Shown piece after piece: positions 5,590 through 6,498 of a stretch of DNA of 6,498 nt. The notes under the pieces are model-generated. The model ran no database searches and was not told where the DNA came from. It saw only the letters and a list, made by a program, of their open reading frames with translations. The first letter of the stretch is position 1. Each line of letters opens with the position of its first letter. This stretch comes from an uncultured Myxococcales bacterium (GTDB lineage Bacteria; Myxococcota_A; Bradymonadia; UBA7976; UBA1532). The stretch lies in assembly GCA_937896275.1 (NCBI GenBank), contig CALBMW010000186.1, positions 1-6,498 on the forward strand, given 5' to 3'. Position numbers and translations under genes: made by a program.

Positions 5590-6498
5590 GCGCCGCCGCG
5601 TCGATCACGCAGCGGAACCCGAGGTCGTTGGCGAAGTCGGTGGGGACGAGCAGATCGCGCTTGGTCACGCGCTGGTCGTGGGGCGCGTCGCGCCAGCCTC
5701 CACCCATGGCGACGGCCTTGCCGTCCGCGTCCGTCGAGGTCCACTCGCGCACGTTGCCCGACAGGTTGGCGACGCCGAAGGGGCTGGCGTTCCGATCGGC
5801 GAAGGCGGTGACCGGGCCTGCGTATTTGTGCCCATCGGCGCGTTCGGAGAAGCCGCCACGCACGCCGGCCTTGCCGATATTGGTGCGGTGAACGCCGCCC
5901 TCGACGACCGGCGCCTCGCCCCACGGGTAGGTGCGCACGTCGCCGCCACGCGCGGCGTAGAGCCACTCGAGCGCGGTGGGCAAACGACCGCCACGCCATG
6001 CGCAGAAGTACTCTGCCATGGCTCGCTTGACGCCGGTGGCCGGCTGATCGCCGAGCTCCCAGGTCAGGTAGAGCGGGTAGCAGTCGTGGCCCTTCTCGCG
6101 GCAGTCGATGTACTGCGACTGGGAGACCTCGAGCGCGTCGATGAAGAAGCCGGCCACCGCGATGGGCTCGCCGGCGGCCTCGGCGTCGAAGGCCGCGTCG
6201 CACCAATTGGTGGAGCGCATGCCGAGGACGTCGGTCTTGCACTGGGCGACGGTCAGCGCGAGGCCGGCCGCAGAGAGGCCGGGCGTCACGTGGCCGGCGG
6301 GGATCCGCACCATCCCCTCGGGCGCGTCGGCGGGCATGGGTGGACCGACCATCCACTCCGTCTGCCCCGCATCGGGCCCCACCGCGACGACGGGCAGGGT
6401 GGTCGCGTCGAGGGCCAACGCCGCGTCGGGCTCGGGCGGGGCAGCGTCGAGCGGTGGCGGCGCGGCGTCGGGCACGGGCGGCGCCGCGTCGGGCACGA
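5585..6498 (-). CDS. Exported SUMF1/FGE-fold protein lacking the catalytic cysteines (5' partial)
   Basis: The reading frame is open to the window edge and the true start is probably outside. A GTG at 6496 is in frame but falls inside a repeated linker, so it is an unlikely start. Numbering from that GTG gives 303 residues. Residues 1-33 are a PDAAPP-type low-complexity linker, typical of the stretch after a signal peptide or lipobox; neither is visible here. The SUMF1 (formylglycine-generating enzyme-like) fold begins at VRIPAG (63-68). It continues with FFIDALEVSQSQY (117-129), GRLPTALEWLYAARGG (170-185), YPWGE (190-194), GNVREW (247-252), GGGW (265-268) and GFRC (293-296). In true FGE the two catalytic cysteines lie between the RGGSW-like and GFR motifs; here that stretch (269-292) has none, so sulfatase activation is unlikely. 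The cysteines at 86, 99, 132, 139, 165 and 296 could form disulfides, which fits export. It is first of four co-directional genes, its TGA lying 2 bases before the ATPase ATG. A sensing or binding role is inference. Confidence 0.88.
   Translation of the reverse strand, partial: VPDAAPPVPDAAPPPLDAAPPEPDAALALDATTLPVVAVGPDAGQTEWMVGPPMPADAPEGMVRIPAGHVTPGLSAAGLALTVAQCKTDVLGMRSTNWCDAAFDAEAAGEPIAVAGFFIDALEVSQSQYIDCREKGHDCYPLYLTWELGDQPATGVKRAMAEYFCAWRGGRLPTALEWLYAARGGDVRTYPWGEAPVVEGGVHRTNIGKAGVRGGFSERADGHKYAGPVTAFADRNASPFGVANLSGNVREWTSTDADGKAVAMGGGWRDAPHDQRVTKRDLLVPTDFANDLGFRCVIDAAAR
6465..6497 (-). repeat. 21-bp period coding repeat (PDAAPP linker)
   Basis: The 12-base string gcgtcgggcacg occurs at 6465-6476 and again at 6486-6497, a period of 21 bases. 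It encodes Val-Pro-Asp-Ala at the head of a seven-residue unit. More diverged copies continue downstream in the protein (PDAAPPV, PDAAPPPL, DAAPPEP, DAALAL). The array probably extends beyond the window. It is a flexible spacer-type sequence, not a DNA-level element. Confidence 0.6.

Noticed and set aside
5583..6356. Extension of the ATPase frame upstream through the SUMF1 gene, giving 1440 residues
   Set aside because: The upstream part is Arg-rich shadow sequence overlapping a clear SUMF1 domain in another frame. Family-like sequence begins only at about residue 1 of the 5582 start.

Overview
This is a very GC-rich window, with G or C at almost every third codon position. Four tightly packed genes all read on the minus strand, so transcription runs from high to low coordinates. 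Three things point to a Myxococcota (deltaproteobacterial) chromosome, probably from the Polyangia side: the base composition, a Pro-Asp-Ala-Ala linker of the kind seen on secreted myxobacterial proteins, and a eukaryotic-like Ser/Thr kinase next to a SUMF1-domain protein and a large ATPase/TPR protein. The placement is inference; no phylogenetic marker is present.

In transcription order the window holds: (1) an exported SUMF1/FGE-fold protein whose N-terminus lies beyond base 6498; (2) a 1182-residue protein with an N-terminal AAA_16/STAND-type NTPase module and about 800 residues of TPR-like helical repeats; (3) a small secreted beta-rich protein with an N-terminal part resembling the VirB9 / pilus-N domain; (4) a membrane-anchored Hanks-type Ser/Thr kinase with every catalytic motif intact, whose C-terminus lies beyond base 1.

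Spacing is operon-like. The first gene's stop is 2 bases from the ATG of the second, and a GTGA overlap is also available there. The third gene's stop overlaps the GTG of the kinase as GTGA. Between genes 2 and 3 an unusual 42-codon reading frame starts in an ATGA overlap with the ATPase stop and ends in a GTGA overlap with the preferred start of gene 3, so an unbroken chain of 4-base overlaps can be drawn through the operon.

The likely picture is a signalling unit: a kinase with a cytoplasmic catalytic domain and one membrane helix, a cytoplasmic STAND-like ATPase/TPR scaffold, and two exported proteins that could act as envelope partners or sensors. In many bacteria the kinase and AAA/TPR parts are fused in one PknK-like polypeptide; here they are separate genes. 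The ATPase has Arg in place of the Walker A Lys, and the SUMF1 protein lacks the catalytic Cys pair, so both may be non-catalytic. No RNA genes, mobile elements, CRISPR arrays, terminators or convincing promoters were seen. No gap between genes exceeds 300 bases, and the plus strand holds only shadow reading frames.
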